Assembly (NCBI GenBank): GCA_963204965.1
Contig: CAUJKA010000299.1
Coordinates: forward strand, 1-44,672
DNA from: Planctomycetota bacterium
GTDB taxonomy: Bacteria > Planctomycetota > Planctomycetia > Pirellulales > Pirellulaceae
Direction: 5' to 3'
Length of the DNA: 44,672 nucleotides
Numbering within the stretch: position 1 is the stretch's first letter; each line of letters starts with the position of its first letter. Below, piece by piece: positions 36,496-44,610 of the stretch. Under the pieces are notes generated by a model that saw only the letters and a program-made list of their open reading frames with translations, did not search any database and was not told the origin of the DNA. The position numbers were made by a program, and so were the translations under genes.

Positions 36496-38175
36496 ATGAT
36501 CCGACGAGTAATAGACTTTTGGTTTGCCGAGCGCGGTATCGGTAAGCCATCTCGAGTTCGCGCGATCTTCGACCTGTTAACACTGGGACCTATTCGTCGC
36601 GGACTATTTCGACTTGGCTCGCTGGCATTCACTTTTGAAACTCCCGAGTGGGCACGAAAGACACAGGTTCGAGTCTGGTCTGGTTCCAACGAACGCATTA
36701 GCTTGTTTGATTGGATCAATCCGATTCGATGGTTGGTGTGGACGTTGGGATTCTGTTTCGAATGGGTTGCATCCAGGCGCTACTATGCCTACGGTCCCGC
36801 TGTGCCCGCAATCGTCATTCTGCTGGGTGCGGGGCTTGCATTTGGATTGATCGTCGCACGTCGCGACAAATGGCGAACTCAGGTCTATCTCGAGTTGCTA
36901 AAGAACCAAGCCACAACCAACAGCGGTGACAATACGTTAGCCACCATCGCCGTATCGCGTTTGTTGGAGCGAGAGCCGGAACGAGTTGACCTGCGAATTC
37001 AAAAGGCTTTCTTGTTAGAAAAGATTGGCCAGAGCGACCAAGCCCGCAAAGAGATGGAGACGCTTTACATCCAGAACCAGAGTTCGGTCGCCGCCTATTG
37101 GCTTTTGCAGCAAGACTTTCGTTTAGCTGAGGTATCCAGTTGGACGGAACAACAGCACAGCGACTTTCGACAACTTGCCAAAGCTTGTGGCACTCCTGAA
37201 AACGAGAAGATCTTTGTTGCTTCACGAGTCTTGTTAGCTCAGTATTACATGTCCATCGGAGCGGCCACGGAGGCGGTATCGTTGATGGAGTCAGTCGCTC
37301 AGGATAGTTGTGAGCTTCAGCTAATCTGCGCAGCGCTCCATTCGCAATTGAACAATGACGATGCAGCGGCTCAGTGGGCAGGTAAAGCTCAAGAAGGCTA
37401 TCGCAAGATGATTTTGGCTGACGCGAGTCTCATTGACGCTCGCCTGAATCTGGCCAAGACGCTGCTGATTCAAGGACAGCATGAAGCCGTTGTGAAGACT
37501 CTTAGTGATGGATACAAACTCACCAAAAACGAATTGTTGCTGACCGCAGGTGCCGAAGCCTTTGTGGCGTGGGCACAACGAATCGCAGTGACAGAAAAGG
37601 ACAGCCAAGCTGCGCTCATCAAGCGGCTTCAGTTGTTAACTCGTGCAAGTGAACTTGCGCCCAACCACGCGATGGTGGTTGAAAACTTGGTTACCACTGT
37701 GATTAAATGCGCTGACAGTGATGATCCGGAAGTTGCTAAAATGCGAGGCAACCTTGTTGGAAAACTGGATGGCGAAAAGGCACACTTTGTTCAAGGCACC
37801 ATCGACTTGATGCGCGGTGAATTGCAACAAGCTGAGCAACATCTAAGCTTGGCGATGGCTGGCAAGAACAATGTACCTGGGATTCTCAACAACCTTGCAG
37901 TGGTTATGTACCAACAAGAGAACCCTAATTTAGACCGAGCTTTAGCGCTCGTGAATGCAGCTCTGAAAGCTGTTCCCAATCAGCCACAAATTCGAGAAAC
38001 TCGCGGACAGATTCTGGTTCGTCTGAAGCAGTACCAGGACGCCGTGTTCGACTTAGAGTTTGCTTTGAAGGCCAAAGAACCTGCCAAACCGATCCACCAA
38101 TCTTTGGCTGAAGCCTATGAAGCTATGGGGCTGACAGATCTCGCCAAGACCCACCTAGAGCTAGCGGCACAGTAG
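36496..38175 (+). CDS. Membrane-anchored TPR protein of the PEP-CTERM locus
   Basis: This 559-residue protein has a cytoplasmic N-terminal part of about 95 residues (Arg-rich), one membrane helix near 96-116 (VPAIVILLGAGLAFGLIVA), and an exported domain made of tetratricopeptide repeats to the C-terminus. Helical pairs such as ARLNLAKTLLIQGQHEAV, GILNNLAVVMYQQE and TRGQILVRLKQYQDAVFDL are typical TPR units; about ten repeats seem to fit. TPR proteins commonly scaffold protein assembly, and exosortase loci often include one. It starts 53 bases after the exosortase-like stop and is probably co-transcribed. The partner is unknown. No clear ribosome-binding site before the ATG at 36496. Confidence 0.82.
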   Translation: MIRRVIDFWFAERGIGKPSRVRAIFDLLTLGPIRRGLFRLGSLAFTFETPEWARKTQVRVWSGSNERISLFDWINPIRWLVWTLGFCFEWVASRRYYAYGPAVPAIVILLGAGLAFGLIVARRDKWRTQVYLELLKNQATTNSGDNTLATIAVSRLLEREPERVDLRIQKAFLLEKIGQSDQARKEMETLYIQNQSSVAAYWLLQQDFRLAEVSSWTEQQHSDFRQLAKACGTPENEKIFVASRVLLAQYYMSIGAATEAVSLMESVAQDSCELQLICAALHSQLNNDDAAAQWAGKAQEGYRKMILADASLIDARLNLAKTLLIQGQHEAVVKTLSDGYKLTKNELLLTAGAEAFVAWAQRIAVTEKDSQAALIKRLQLLTRASELAPNHAMVVENLVTTVIKCADSDDPEVAKMRGNLVGKLDGEKAHFVQGTIDLMRGELQQAEQHLSLAMAGKNNVPGILNNLAVVMYQQENPNLDRALALVNAALKAVPNQPQIRETRGQILVRLKQYQDAVFDLEFALKAKEPAKPIHQSLAEAYEAMGLTDLAKTHLELAAQ

Positions 38176-38185
38176 AGCCCTAGGA

Positions 38186-38296
38186 CTTCTTCAACATGTA
38201 GTGGGATTCGCCAGAATTCCGTTTTAGGATTCGCCAGAATTCAACGAAACAGGAATTCTGGCGAATTCCACTACCAAAAAATACGACTTGAAGAAG
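38186..38296. repeat. Inverted repeat GATTCGCCAGAATTC, convergent junction
   Basis: Outer arms CTTCTTCAA 38186-38194 and TTGAAGAAG 38288-38296 enclose 23-bp arms at 38198-38220 and 38252-38274 that match with one mismatch. An extra half copy (GGATTCGCCAGAATTC) sits in the loop at 38228-38242. It fills the junction between the TPR gene and the convergent DUF1569 gene. Possible bidirectional terminator. Confidence 0.8.
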
Positions 38297-38298
38297 CG

Positions 38299-38793
38299 CT
38301 AGCTCAAATCGTAGTTCATGAAGCCTAAATGAAGTTCTGCATGTCGAAGATTGAGTGCGATGCGATCTTCGTGGCTCAATGGTCCAAAAGCTGGACTGTC
38401 GAACCTAGATCGCTCGCCACTCTTCAACCGCTGAATGTTGGTTCGCAGGCGAGCTATGGCATGTGTCATTGGCACTTCGTCTTGTCCAACCGTTCCGCCT
38501 TTGACTCCAGGGATCTTCACGCCGCTGGGCATGCCAGACTTGAGGTATTTGCCCAACATTAGTTTCATCATCCATCGAATGATGAATAGTGGCGGTTTGA
38601 TTGGGTAGCCAATCCAGCCATACTCAATCCATGCTGCAACGTGCGACAAGATTTGCCCTGGCGACCAATTCCCAATCACTTGTAAACAACCCAGCGAATC
38701 GGCCTGCTCGATTCGGGTTAGTTCGTCAAGCAGTTCGTCTAGATTCTCGAAACGCAGTTTGCGACGTTTGACTTTCGCGGAATTAACTGCCAT
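38299..38793 (-). CDS. DUF1569 protein (DinB-like helical bundle)
   Basis: This 164-residue cytoplasmic protein is recognised as DUF1569, a member of the DinB/YfiT-like four-helix superfamily. Landmarks are the WSPGQILSHVAAWIEYG helix, with a His in the metal-site position, and the C-terminal HAELHLGFMNYD helix with a His pair. Together these could bind a divalent metal. DinB-like proteins act on small thiols or have unknown roles; no substrate can be assigned. It starts at the ATG 38793 with only a weak purine stretch upstream, and ends inside the inverted repeat's right edge. Confidence 0.85.
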   Translation of the reverse strand: MAVNSAKVKRRKLRFENLDELLDELTRIEQADSLGCLQVIGNWSPGQILSHVAAWIEYGWIGYPIKPPLFIIRWMMKLMLGKYLKSGMPSGVKIPGVKGGTVGQDEVPMTHAIARLRTNIQRLKSGERSRFDSPAFGPLSHEDRIALNLRHAELHLGFMNYDLS

Positions 38794-39124
38794 GTGTGCG
38801 TTCTCGGGGAGATTTGAATAGGGCTACTCAACTGCGACGCCCATTTTACCGCATCGGGCCTAGCAGCCAAAGTCCCCGGGATTAAGGCTGGGGTAGTGGT
38901 ATTCGCCAGCTAGGCTCTACATCTGCAAGATTCACCCCATTTGTAGGTTTCAAAAAGTGCTTCGTCGATGATACTGGGTACCCAAACTAGTAGCTACCGT
39001 CGCCAGACGGCAGATGATCCTAGCTGGCGACCACAATCCCACTATCCACTTTCCTCCACCACTTGGCAGTGGTGGCTACGGTGGCTATGCCTAGACTACA
39101 CAAAATCCTAAAGTCAACTTTCTT
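38794..39124. other. Divergent intergenic region with small hairpin
   Basis: This region must hold promoters for the DUF1569 and U32 genes. An 8-bp perfect stem (CCACCACT 39056-39063 with AGTGGTGG 39068-39075, loop TGGC) lies 50 bases before the U32 start and may be a control site or attenuator. Otherwise nothing is recognised. Confidence 0.5.
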
Positions 39125-41737
39125 ATGAATACATCTGACCAGTCGCTGCCTGCTAACACCGCGTCGCAAGGCCATAAACTGGAACTGCTCGCACCGGCTG
39201 GTAACTGGGATTGTGCCCGTGCGGCGGTTGAGAATGGGGCCAACGCGATCTACTTTGGTCTCGATGTCGGTTTCAACGCCCGTGCTCGCGCGGCGAACTT
39301 TCACGTCGACGAACTTCCAAAGCTGATGGACATGCTGCATCGCCAGGATGTTCGTGGCTATGTCACGCTGAACACGCTAGTGTTTACAGACGAATTGCCG
39401 AGGTTGGAGGAAAACGTTCGACTGCTGGCTGCGGCGGGAGTCGACGCGGTGATCGTCCAGGATTTAGGTGCAGTGCGTTTGATTCGCGAAATCTGCCCCG
39501 AGATGGTAATCCACTCCAGTACGCAGATGACACTAACGAACGCCGATGCCATCGAACAGATTCGCGAGCTGGGAGTTAAGCGAGTGGTGTTGGCTCGCGA
39601 GCTTTCCATCCGCGAAATTGGATTGATCCATCAGGCAACGTCCATGCCCTTAGAAGTCTTTGTGCACGGGGCGCTGTGTGTGGCATACAGTGGTCAATGT
39701 CTAACCAGCGAATCACTGGGAGGTCGCAGCGCCAATCGTGGTCAGTGTGCGCAAGCGTGTCGCTTGCCCTACGATCTGATTTGCGATGGTAAGGATCAAG
39801 ACTTAGGAGCCGTGCGTTATCTGCTCAGCCCGCAAGATTTGGCTGCCTACGATTTGATTCCGCAGTTGATGACTGCGGGAGTATGCTCTCTTAAAGTTGA
39901 AGGTCGGCTAAAGACGCCGGAGTACGTAGCCAACGTATGCCAACAATATCGCCGCGCTATCGATCTTGCCGCAGCAGATCAGCACCAGCCGATTAAGCAT
40001 CACCAGCAAGTCGAATTGGAGATGAGCTTCTCGCGAGGCTTTTCTCCTGGTTGGTTAGAGGGATGTGACCACAAACGTTTGGTTCCTGGCGAGAGCAGCG
40101 CTAAACGCGGTGTCCTGTTGGGCGATATCATCGAACATCGCGGTCCGCGGCTAACGATCGCGCTTGACGGTCCTTTGGCTGTTGGCGATGGAATCGTTTT
40201 GGAGGGAGACCGACTTGCGGGTAAAGAGATTGGCGGTCGGGTCTATGAAATGTGGCTGAATGGCGATCGCATCCAGCAGGCTCAGTCGGGCACCATTCAA
40301 ATTGCTCTCCAACACGGCCTGTTGGATGATGCGAAGATTCCTAGCGGACTTAAGATCTTCAAAACTGATGATCCGCAGTTAACCAAACGGCTGCGCAAGA
40401 GTTTTGAAACGGCTGACCCGCAAAAGCGAGTTCCAATTCATCTTGCAATTCGTGTCGAAGTTGGCCAGCCAATTCAATTGAAGGCACGCATCGCGAAAGT
40501 GACTCCCTCCGATCATGACAGCCTGGAGTTCATCGAGCTAAACGTTTCTGACCCGTTTATTCCCGAAGCAGCGAGAAAGCACCCGATCGATGCTGATAAG
40601 CTTCGTGAGCAACTGGATCGTTTGGGCGGCACAGTCTATCGCCTAGCAGAATTCAGCGCTGAAATTGTCGGATCGCCGATGGTTCCGCTGAGCGTGCTGG
40701 GCCAGATGCGCCGCGATTTGGTCGAACAGCTCGACGCTGCCCGCCAAACGCCGTCGCTAGCTTGCTCATCGCAACTTGTCGCGGCAGCGATGATTGAAAA
40801 GGCTAAAGCCGTCTCTACTACTTCAGACCACGCTTCTAACGAGACTCACGATTTCAGCTCGCCTCAACTGCGAGTCCTCTGTCGGTCACTGACGCAACTG
40901 CAACAAGTCCTGGAAGCTGGGGCAAAGCGAGTCATCGCCGACTTTCACGACTTGCGACAATATCGACAAGCTATTGAGCTTGCAGAGTCGCATCAAGCTG
41001 AAATTGAACTTGCCACACTTCGCATTCACAAGCCCGGTGAAGATGGTCTGTTCCACGCTTTACGAAAGATATCGATGCCGGGCAGCAAGAACGTTGGCTG
41101 GTTGGTGCGCAGCTTAGCTGCCGTGAAGTACTGTCGCGAACACTCGATCAAATACGCGGCCGATTTTTCACTGAACGTCACCAATCCGCTGACCGCCGAA
41201 CTCTTGATCCGCTGGGGTGCGAGCCGATTGACAGCCTCGTACGATTTGAATCGTGATCAAATGATCGAGCTGGCTCGCGATTGCAATCCATGGTACTTGG
41301 AAGTCGTCATTCACCAGCACATGCCAATGTTCCATATGGAGCATTGCGTGTTCTGCAGCGTATTGAGCCCTGGAAAGAACAAGAGCGATTGCGGTCGTCC
41401 TTGTGATCGCCATGATGTCAAGCTGCGCGATCGCGTTGGATCCGAACACGTATTACACGCCGACATCGGTTGCCGAAACACGCTATACAATGCCTCGGCG
41501 CAAAGCGGTGCCGAAGCCGTGTTGCCTCTCACTAAGTTGGGTGTAAAGCAGTTCCGAGTCGAACTTTTGCGAGATACGGACATTCAGCAAACTAAACGAC
41601 TGGTGCAGTTGTACTCGCAATTGGTGCAGGGGGATTTAGAGGGAGCGAAAGTTTGGCAAGAACTCAAGGCCGACAATCGCATCGGCGTAACGCGAGGCAC
41701 TTTGGAACAACCCCGAAATCCGCTGGCAATCTTGTAG
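39125..41737 (+). CDS. U32 peptidase family protein, RlhA-like
   Basis: This 870-residue protein opens with LELLAPAGNWDCARAAVENGANAIYFG, the start of the U32 TIM-barrel domain, and has the family's cysteine block in GQCLTSESLGGRSANRGQCAQACRLPY. The following LLSPQDLAAYDLIPQL and GVCSLKVEGRLKTPEYVA segments match the U32 group that includes E. coli RlhA (YdcP), which hydroxylates C2501 of 23S rRNA using an iron-sulfur cluster. A middle region (DUF3656-like, about 400-560) and a C-terminal barrel-like part with further cysteines (HCVFCSVLSPG and SDCGRPCDRHD) match the long form. A cytoplasmic RNA-modifying role is likely; the old name collagenase-like is misleading. Confidence 0.88.
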   Translation: MNTSDQSLPANTASQGHKLELLAPAGNWDCARAAVENGANAIYFGLDVGFNARARAANFHVDELPKLMDMLHRQDVRGYVTLNTLVFTDELPRLEENVRLLAAAGVDAVIVQDLGAVRLIREICPEMVIHSSTQMTLTNADAIEQIRELGVKRVVLARELSIREIGLIHQATSMPLEVFVHGALCVAYSGQCLTSESLGGRSANRGQCAQACRLPYDLICDGKDQDLGAVRYLLSPQDLAAYDLIPQLMTAGVCSLKVEGRLKTPEYVANVCQQYRRAIDLAAADQHQPIKHHQQVELEMSFSRGFSPGWLEGCDHKRLVPGESSAKRGVLLGDIIEHRGPRLTIALDGPLAVGDGIVLEGDRLAGKEIGGRVYEMWLNGDRIQQAQSGTIQIALQHGLLDDAKIPSGLKIFKTDDPQLTKRLRKSFETADPQKRVPIHLAIRVEVGQPIQLKARIAKVTPSDHDSLEFIELNVSDPFIPEAARKHPIDADKLREQLDRLGGTVYRLAEFSAEIVGSPMVPLSVLGQMRRDLVEQLDAARQTPSLACSSQLVAAAMIEKAKAVSTTSDHASNETHDFSSPQLRVLCRSLTQLQQVLEAGAKRVIADFHDLRQYRQAIELAESHQAEIELATLRIHKPGEDGLFHALRKISMPGSKNVGWLVRSLAAVKYCREHSIKYAADFSLNVTNPLTAELLIRWGASRLTASYDLNRDQMIELARDCNPWYLEVVIHQHMPMFHMEHCVFCSVLSPGKNKSDCGRPCDRHDVKLRDRVGSEHVLHADIGCRNTLYNASAQSGAEAVLPLTKLGVKQFRVELLRDTDIQQTKRLVQLYSQLVQGDLEGAKVWQELKADNRIGVTRGTLEQPRNPLAIL

Positions 41738-42075
41738 GTCAAATTCTTGCCGGTTTTGACCACATTTGACTACTCAATAATCTGGACTTTCATAATGAAC
41801 AGCATTCCTTCGGCATTGTCTTTCCCGTGAATGCTTGACTGTAATTGTCGGAAAGTCCACTCCGGTTCATTCCGGCAGATAAGAACTTACCAAGCCGTCG
41901 AAAGCATCCAGGTAGGTCAAATTCCTGCCGAATTTGACCACATTTGACTACTCAACAATCTGGACTTTCATGACGAACAGCATTCCTTCGGCATGTCTTT
42001 CCCGTGAATGCTTGACTGTAATTGTCGGAAAGTCCACTCCGGTTCTTTCTGGCAGATAAGAACTTACCAAGCCGG
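41734..42075. repeat. Tandem duplication of about 165 bp
   Basis: Two direct copies (41734-41899 and 41912-42075, period 178) start with GTAGGTCAAATTC and end near ACTTACCAAGCC. They differ at about a dozen positions plus one base insertion in copy 1. The first copy includes the stop codon of the U32 gene. Each copy also has inverted arms GGACTTTC/GAAAGTCC. The minus strand of copy 2 reads as the end of a gene (see next entry). Confidence 0.85.
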
Positions 42076-42121
42076 TCAAACGCTGGGCAGTTAACCAATC
42101 GAACAGTCTTGCGGTTAGAGA
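41948..42121 (-). pseudogene. Gene remnant on minus strand of the duplicated block
   Basis: On the minus strand, copy 2 reads without stops for 57 codons to a TAG (complement of 41948-41950). The frame includes ARLFDWLTAQRLTGLVSS, YLPERTGVDFPTITVKHS and finally AEGMLFVMKVQIVE. Copy 1 repeats the C-terminal part with conservative changes (AEGMLFIMKVQIIE) but has an in-frame stop and a one-base insertion. No good start codon exists. Both look like decaying copies of the 3' end of a protein gene, not a complete gene. The parent family was not recognised. Confidence 0.4.
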
Positions 42122-42296
42122 TCAGGCTTGGAGGCAAGCTCCGACAATTGCGATTTGTGGCCTGTTTTGGCTAGAGTTGGCATTGCTGGATTGAATTTAC
42201 CCCCGCAGAATAGCTGGTTCGGCGTCGTGAGTTGGCCTAGAGAATGTTGGCCCGGAATGCCAGCCAAGAATTGTTTTGAGGATAATCAGAAGCGTC

Positions 42297-43124
42297 ATGT
42301 CAGTTCGAATTGGAGCTGTTTCTTACCTAAATACTAAACCGCTCATCGAGGGCTTGGCGGATCGCTTGGAGCCGGGTCATTTGTTCTTGGATCTGCCCAG
42401 TCACTTGGCCGATCAACTCCATTGTGGTCAGCTTGACGTCGCGCTGATCCCGTCCGTTGAGTACTTTCGCGGACCGTCAACTTGGTCCATCATTTCGGAT
42501 GCTTGCATCGCTTGCCGCGGACCAGTTCGTAGCGTGCAATTGTTGTTTCGATGCCCACCAGAAGAGGTCAGAACACTTGCTTTGGATGAAGGTTCGCGGA
42601 CGAGTGCAGCGCTCTCGCAAGTACTTCTGTTCGAACGCTACGGATTACGACCTCGACTGTTGCCGTTACCAATTACTGCCGATTATGAAACTGCTGAAGC
42701 GGATGCAATTTTGATCATCGGTGATCGTGCCATGCAAGTTGATTCGACTCGTTATGTCACCACCTGGGACTTAGGCGAAGAGTGGTGTCGATGGACGGGA
42801 CTTCCTTTTGTCTTTGCTATGTGGATTGCCAGTACAACGGGTAGCATTGACACTGAAGCCTTACATGACGAAGAAGACACCGTCTCGCAACTGTTGCAAG
42901 ATAGTCGCAATAGGGGCGTTGCCAATGTTCGGCAAATCGCCAATCGTGAAGCGACAAAATACCACCTGACAAGCGAAGATTGCCTGCGATACTTTACGGA
43001 ACAACTGCACTTTCAGCTGGGTCCTTCAGAGCGTGCGGGACTTGAGCGATTTCGCACTCTGGCCAACAAGCTCGGCTTAATCCCATCGACTTTAGAAGCG
43101 CCCTCTGTGGTTGCCGGACTTTAG
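42297..43124 (+). CDS. mqnA: Chorismate dehydratase MqnA
   Basis: This 275-residue enzyme catalyses the first step of the futalosine menaquinone pathway, making 3-enolpyruvylbenzoate from chorismate. The opening VRIGAVSYLNTKPLIEGL and DVALIPSVEYFRG match MqnA well, as do the LALDEGSRTSAALSQVLL and DLGEEWCRWTGLPFVFAMW segments of the periplasmic-binding-like fold. The ATG at 42297 is chosen; the longer frame uses a TTG at 42276. It is followed after 50 bases by mqnC, with which it is probably co-transcribed. Confidence 0.95.
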   Translation: MSVRIGAVSYLNTKPLIEGLADRLEPGHLFLDLPSHLADQLHCGQLDVALIPSVEYFRGPSTWSIISDACIACRGPVRSVQLLFRCPPEEVRTLALDEGSRTSAALSQVLLFERYGLRPRLLPLPITADYETAEADAILIIGDRAMQVDSTRYVTTWDLGEEWCRWTGLPFVFAMWIASTTGSIDTEALHDEEDTVSQLLQDSRNRGVANVRQIANREATKYHLTSEDCLRYFTEQLHFQLGPSERAGLERFRTLANKLGLIPSTLEAPSVVAGL

Positions 43125-43174
43125 CCAACTTTAGCACCAACAATCAAATTCAATTGCTCTGAGCATATAGAACC

Positions 43175-44326
43175 ATGGCCACAAACAGCGACATTCAAAC
43201 GATTCTCGATAAAGCCATCGATAGTGTGCGAATCACAGCCGAGGAAGGCGTGAAGCTGATCAGCTCGCACAACTTAGCTTCGCTTGGTCGAGCCGCTTCG
43301 GAGGTGACCGAGCGAATGCACCCCGAGTCGTATCGAACGTACAACATCGATCGCAACATCAACTACACCAACATCTGTTCGGCAGTCTGTGATTTCTGTG
43401 CGTTTTATCGCAGCCCAAAGAGCCCAGAAGGATATGTGCTTGATCGGGAAACAATCTACAGCAAGATTGAAGAGACTATAGCACTGGGTGGCAATCAGAT
43501 CTTGATGCAAGGCGGCATGCATCCGACTCTCAAGCTTGATTGGTACACCGATCTACTTTCGGATTTACGTTCGCGATATCCAACAGTCAACCTGCATGCC
43601 TTCAGCCCTCCCGAGATCTACCAGTTCACGAAGATCAATCGGATGACCCTTCGCGAAGTCCTCAGCGAACTCAAAGCTGCCGGACTGGGATCGTTGCCTG
43701 GAGGAGGCGGGGAGATCTTGGTCGATCGCGTTCGCAAACAGATCACCCGCGGTAAAGTTCTGACGGATGACTGGTTGAACGTGATGCGAGTCTGGCATGA
43801 ACTCGGCGGCATCGGATCGGCAACCATGATGTTTGGCCACGTCGAAACATTGGAAGAGCGAATCGAGCATTTGGAACGTCTGCGGCAATTGCAGGACGAG
43901 ACCGGTGGCTTCACAGCTTACATCTGCTGGACATTCCAACCGGATCACACCGATCTATCCCACCTACCAGCCAAAAGTGCCTACGAATATCTGCACACAC
44001 TCGCCGTTTCGCGGCTCTACTTAGACAACATTCCCAACATTCAAAGTAGCTGGGTAACTCAGGGGCTGAAGATTGGTCAGTTAGCACTGCTTTACGGAGC
44101 CAACGACATGGGCAGCTTGATGATTGAAGAGAATGTAGTCGCCGAAGCCGGGACAGTCCACTTCTTGACTCTTGATCAAATTCGCGGCGCCATTGAAGAG
44201 TTAGGCTATGAAGCTCGTCAACGCGATGTCTTCTACAAACTAGTCCCCGAGGAAGACCAACAACGCGCGATCGAGGCTAATCGGCAGCTCAAACGCACCA
44301 AGGCTTTGCCTGTCGTAGCCGTCTAG
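43175..44326 (+). CDS. mqnC: Cyclic dehypoxanthine futalosine synthase MqnC
   Basis: This 383-residue radical-SAM enzyme converts dehypoxanthine futalosine to its cyclic form in the futalosine menaquinone pathway. The [4Fe-4S] cluster motif C-x3-C-x2-C is seen as CSAVCDFCAFYR, following NINYTN, a typical MqnC context. Further support comes from ILMQGGMHPTLKLDWY, LHAFSPPEI, SLPGGGGEIL and MMFGHVET, plus the C-terminal TLDQIRGAIEELGYEARQRD. MqnE is the close relative, but the FCAFYR motif and the GGGGEIL strand favour MqnC. The remaining genes of the pathway (mqnB, mqnD, mqnE) are not in the window. No strong ribosome-binding site. Confidence 0.93.
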   Translation: MATNSDIQTILDKAIDSVRITAEEGVKLISSHNLASLGRAASEVTERMHPESYRTYNIDRNINYTNICSAVCDFCAFYRSPKSPEGYVLDRETIYSKIEETIALGGNQILMQGGMHPTLKLDWYTDLLSDLRSRYPTVNLHAFSPPEIYQFTKINRMTLREVLSELKAAGLGSLPGGGGEILVDRVRKQITRGKVLTDDWLNVMRVWHELGGIGSATMMFGHVETLEERIEHLERLRQLQDETGGFTAYICWTFQPDHTDLSHLPAKSAYEYLHTLAVSRLYLDNIPNIQSSWVTQGLKIGQLALLYGANDMGSLMIEENVVAEAGTVHFLTLDQIRGAIEELGYEARQRDVFYKLVPEEDQQRAIEANRQLKRTKALPVVAV

Positions 44327-44345
44327 TTGCCTATGAAGCGCAGTC

Positions 44346-44595
44346 GCTAGTTTTGATGTCGCACAGTTTCTGGGATTTCGGGCCGAAGGCCCAGCGGTTT
44401 ACATAGCCCAGCCCAGCGGGCTGGGTCGTGAAGCATGAACGCGTTAAGGGCCAACGGACCAACGGTTTGCGTGCAAACCGTTGGTCCGTTGGCCCCTGTT
44501 TTTCCAGCGAATTGCGAACCCAGCCCTGCAGGCTGGGCTATGTAAATGGCCAGGGCTTCGCCCCTAAAACCAAATAGCGCAACTTCAAAACTAGC
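44346..44595. repeat. Long inverted repeat, TAGCCCAGCCC family, copy 2
   Basis: Same family as 18303-18450: outer arms GCTAGTTTTG 44346-44355 with CAAAACTAGC 44586-44595, then GGCCGAAGGCCC and ACATAGCCCAGCCC-type parts and their complements. The centre is about 100 bases longer than in copy 1 because it contains another perfect palindrome (44448-44495). It lies between mqnC and the end of a convergent gene. Confidence 0.88.
44448..44495. repeat. Perfect 23-bp palindrome nested in the larger repeat
   Basis: The 23-base arms 44448-44470 and 44473-44495 are perfectly complementary with a 2-base loop, built from GGCCAACGGACC and AACGGTTTGC. No counterpart exists in the copy at 18303-18450, so it looks like an insertion of one palindromic element into another. 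Confidence 0.85.
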
Positions 44596-44610
44596 GGGTT
44601 GGCAAGAACC

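Noticed and set aside
41948..42121. KaiC-like ATPase fragment (ARLFDWLTAQ resembles a KaiC strand-helix)
   Set aside because: The resemblance covers about ten residues and the following sequence does not fit KaiC; only an unidentified remnant is claimed.
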